Assembly (NCBI GenBank): GCA_017440425.1
Contig: JAFSHJ010000162.1
Coordinates: forward strand, 1 to 5,849
From: Oscillospiraceae bacterium
GTDB lineage: Bacteria; Bacillota; Clostridia; Oscillospirales; Ruminococcaceae
Direction of reading: 5' to 3'
Length of the DNA: 5,849 bases
The notes below the pieces were generated by a model that saw only the letters and a list, made by a program, of their open reading frames with translations, had not been told where the DNA came from and did no database searches. This document shows positions 5,384 to 5,849 of the stretch, one piece after another (the first letter of the stretch is position 1; every line of letters starts with the position of its first letter). Both the position numbers and the translations under genes were made by a program.

Positions 5384-5623
5384 TTAGTTTTTGTTGCGTT
5401 TAACAAAATATCTTATGATGAAGAAAAGTGCGACCGCCGCACCGATAAGGATTAGTGCAATAAAGCCGAGGATAACTATGAGCACCACAGCCGAGCCGGT
5501 CACGGAAATGGCAGTCGGACCGTCCTGACCGCCGATTATCGCATCCGCAAATGCCGTGACAGAAGTGAAGGCGGAGGCACAGGCGAGCAGCAAAGAGAAC
5601 AGAATAGCCTTGAGTTTTTTCAT
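5384..5623 (-). CDS. Small signal-peptide/single-TM protein with IIGGQDGPTAI motif, first look-alike
   Basis: 79 residues. ATG 5623 is chosen because AAAGGA lies 9 nt upstream and a signal peptide follows at once; the open frame extends 25 codons further but without a ribosome site. Signal peptide MKKLKAILFSLLLACASAF... ends AFA|D at 26/27. The outside segment DAIIGGQDGPTAISVTG (27-43) leads into a long TM helix (about 44-70) and the tail RYFVKRNKN. IIGGQDGPTAI resembles the IIGGADGPT-type core of Na+-translocating decarboxylase beta subunits (OadB/GcdB/MmdB), but the rest of that polytopic protein is absent, so it is not a beta subunit. It lies 31 nt after the preceding membrane-protein gene and is followed by two genes of the same layout. 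Function unknown. Confidence 0.82.
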   Translation of the reverse strand: MKKLKAILFSLLLACASAFTSVTAFADAIIGGQDGPTAISVTGSAVVLIVILGFIALILIGAAVALFFIIRYFVKRNKN

Positions 5624-5654
5624 AACGAACATTCCTTTCTCTGTATATGTGGAA

Positions 5655-5849
5655 TTAAACTGCGGTTTTACTGCGTTTGGAGATATAAACCGCAGCAAAA
5701 ATCATCAGAACCGTGTTTATGACAAAAACAGCTGCCGAAACCGAGGTGCGAAGCAGCGGAGCATCCGGCAGGAACATTGCAAACAGCGTTCCGGGATAGA
5801 GAAAGCTGGCGGCAAGACCGAATGCAAAGCCGGGGTTTTGGGGCAGCAG
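5655..5849 (-). CDS. C-terminal part of a membrane protein (partial, 5' end outside window)
   Basis: The minus-strand frame is open from the window edge to TAA at 5655-5657, giving 64 visible residues. Two hydrophobic helices are seen, about 8-27 (FAFGLAASFLYPGTLFAMFL) and 36-56 (SAAVFVINTVLMIFAAVYI), joined by PDAPLLRT and ending in the basic tail SKRSKTAV. The codon pattern and its close spacing (31 nt) to the small-protein gene downstream suggest one operon, whose promoter lies outside the window. I do not recognise the family. Confidence 0.72.
   Translation of the reverse strand: MLPQNPGFAFGLAASFLYPGTLFAMFLPDAPLLRTSVSAAVFVINTVLMIFAAVYISKRSKTAV

Noticed and set aside
4929..5387. Plus-strand open frame of 152 codons across the small-protein genes
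   Set aside because: It is antisense to two genes with clear signal peptides and ribosome sites; its Ala/Thr/Ser-rich translation is a mirror of their codons.
5579..5623. Lipobox-like LLAC in the signal peptide of the 79-residue protein
   Set aside because: The hydrophobic core before the Cys would be only about eight residues, a standard AFA|D site follows, and the neighbours' equivalent Cys lacks the lipobox context.

Overview
The window looks like part of the chromosome of an endospore-forming, low-to-mid GC Gram-positive bacterium. A gut or rumen clostridium of the Oscillospiraceae/Ruminococcaceae kind is the best guess. The reasons are a complete spoIIAA-spoIIAB-sigF operon, strong AGGAG-type ribosome sites, Sec signal peptides ending in AFA|D, a secreted carbohydrate-active enzyme, and a sortase-like cell-wall anchor. 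No mobile element, CRISPR array, tRNA or rRNA is visible.

Layout. (1) Positions 2-397, plus strand: the 3' end of a surface protein with an NVGTG-hydrophobic-basic tail, closed by a strong terminator (420-453). (2) A consensus sigma-A promoter (551-579) drives a single gene at 652-2778. It encodes a 708-residue secreted modular protein: signal peptide, CBM4/9-like module, Ig-like module, TIM-barrel glycoside-hydrolase-like domain, C-terminal beta domain, acidic linker and an aromatic amphipathic tail. (3) A hairpin at 2800-2836 lies between this gene and the convergent spoIIA operon and can serve both. (4) Positions 2851-4387, minus strand: spoIIAA, spoIIAB and sigF in the canonical order. 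These are the anti-anti-sigma factor, the anti-sigma kinase and the forespore sigma factor. (5) A 14-bp-stem terminator (4439-4477) separates spoIIA from an upstream minus-strand operon of membrane proteins (4524-5849). That operon holds the end of one membrane protein, three consecutive small look-alike genes (79, 77 and 72 residues: signal peptide, very short outside segment, one TM helix, basic tail) and a four-TM 129-residue protein. These genes are 31, 15, 3 and -1 nt apart.

How they work together. In the spoIIA module SpoIIAB holds sigma-F inactive until dephosphorylated SpoIIAA displaces it, which starts forespore gene expression. The secreted enzyme and the surface protein belong to the polysaccharide-handling cell surface. 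The membrane-protein operon has no function I can name and is the most novel part of the window. Its three small proteins share a mature N-terminus of Asp-x-Ile, and one carries an IIGGQDGPTAI stretch that resembles the conserved core motif of Na+-translocating decarboxylase beta subunits. A second oddity is the spoIIAA leader: the only good Shine-Dalgarno site is 29 nt from the best start codon, with a compact hairpin between them that would bring the two to normal spacing.
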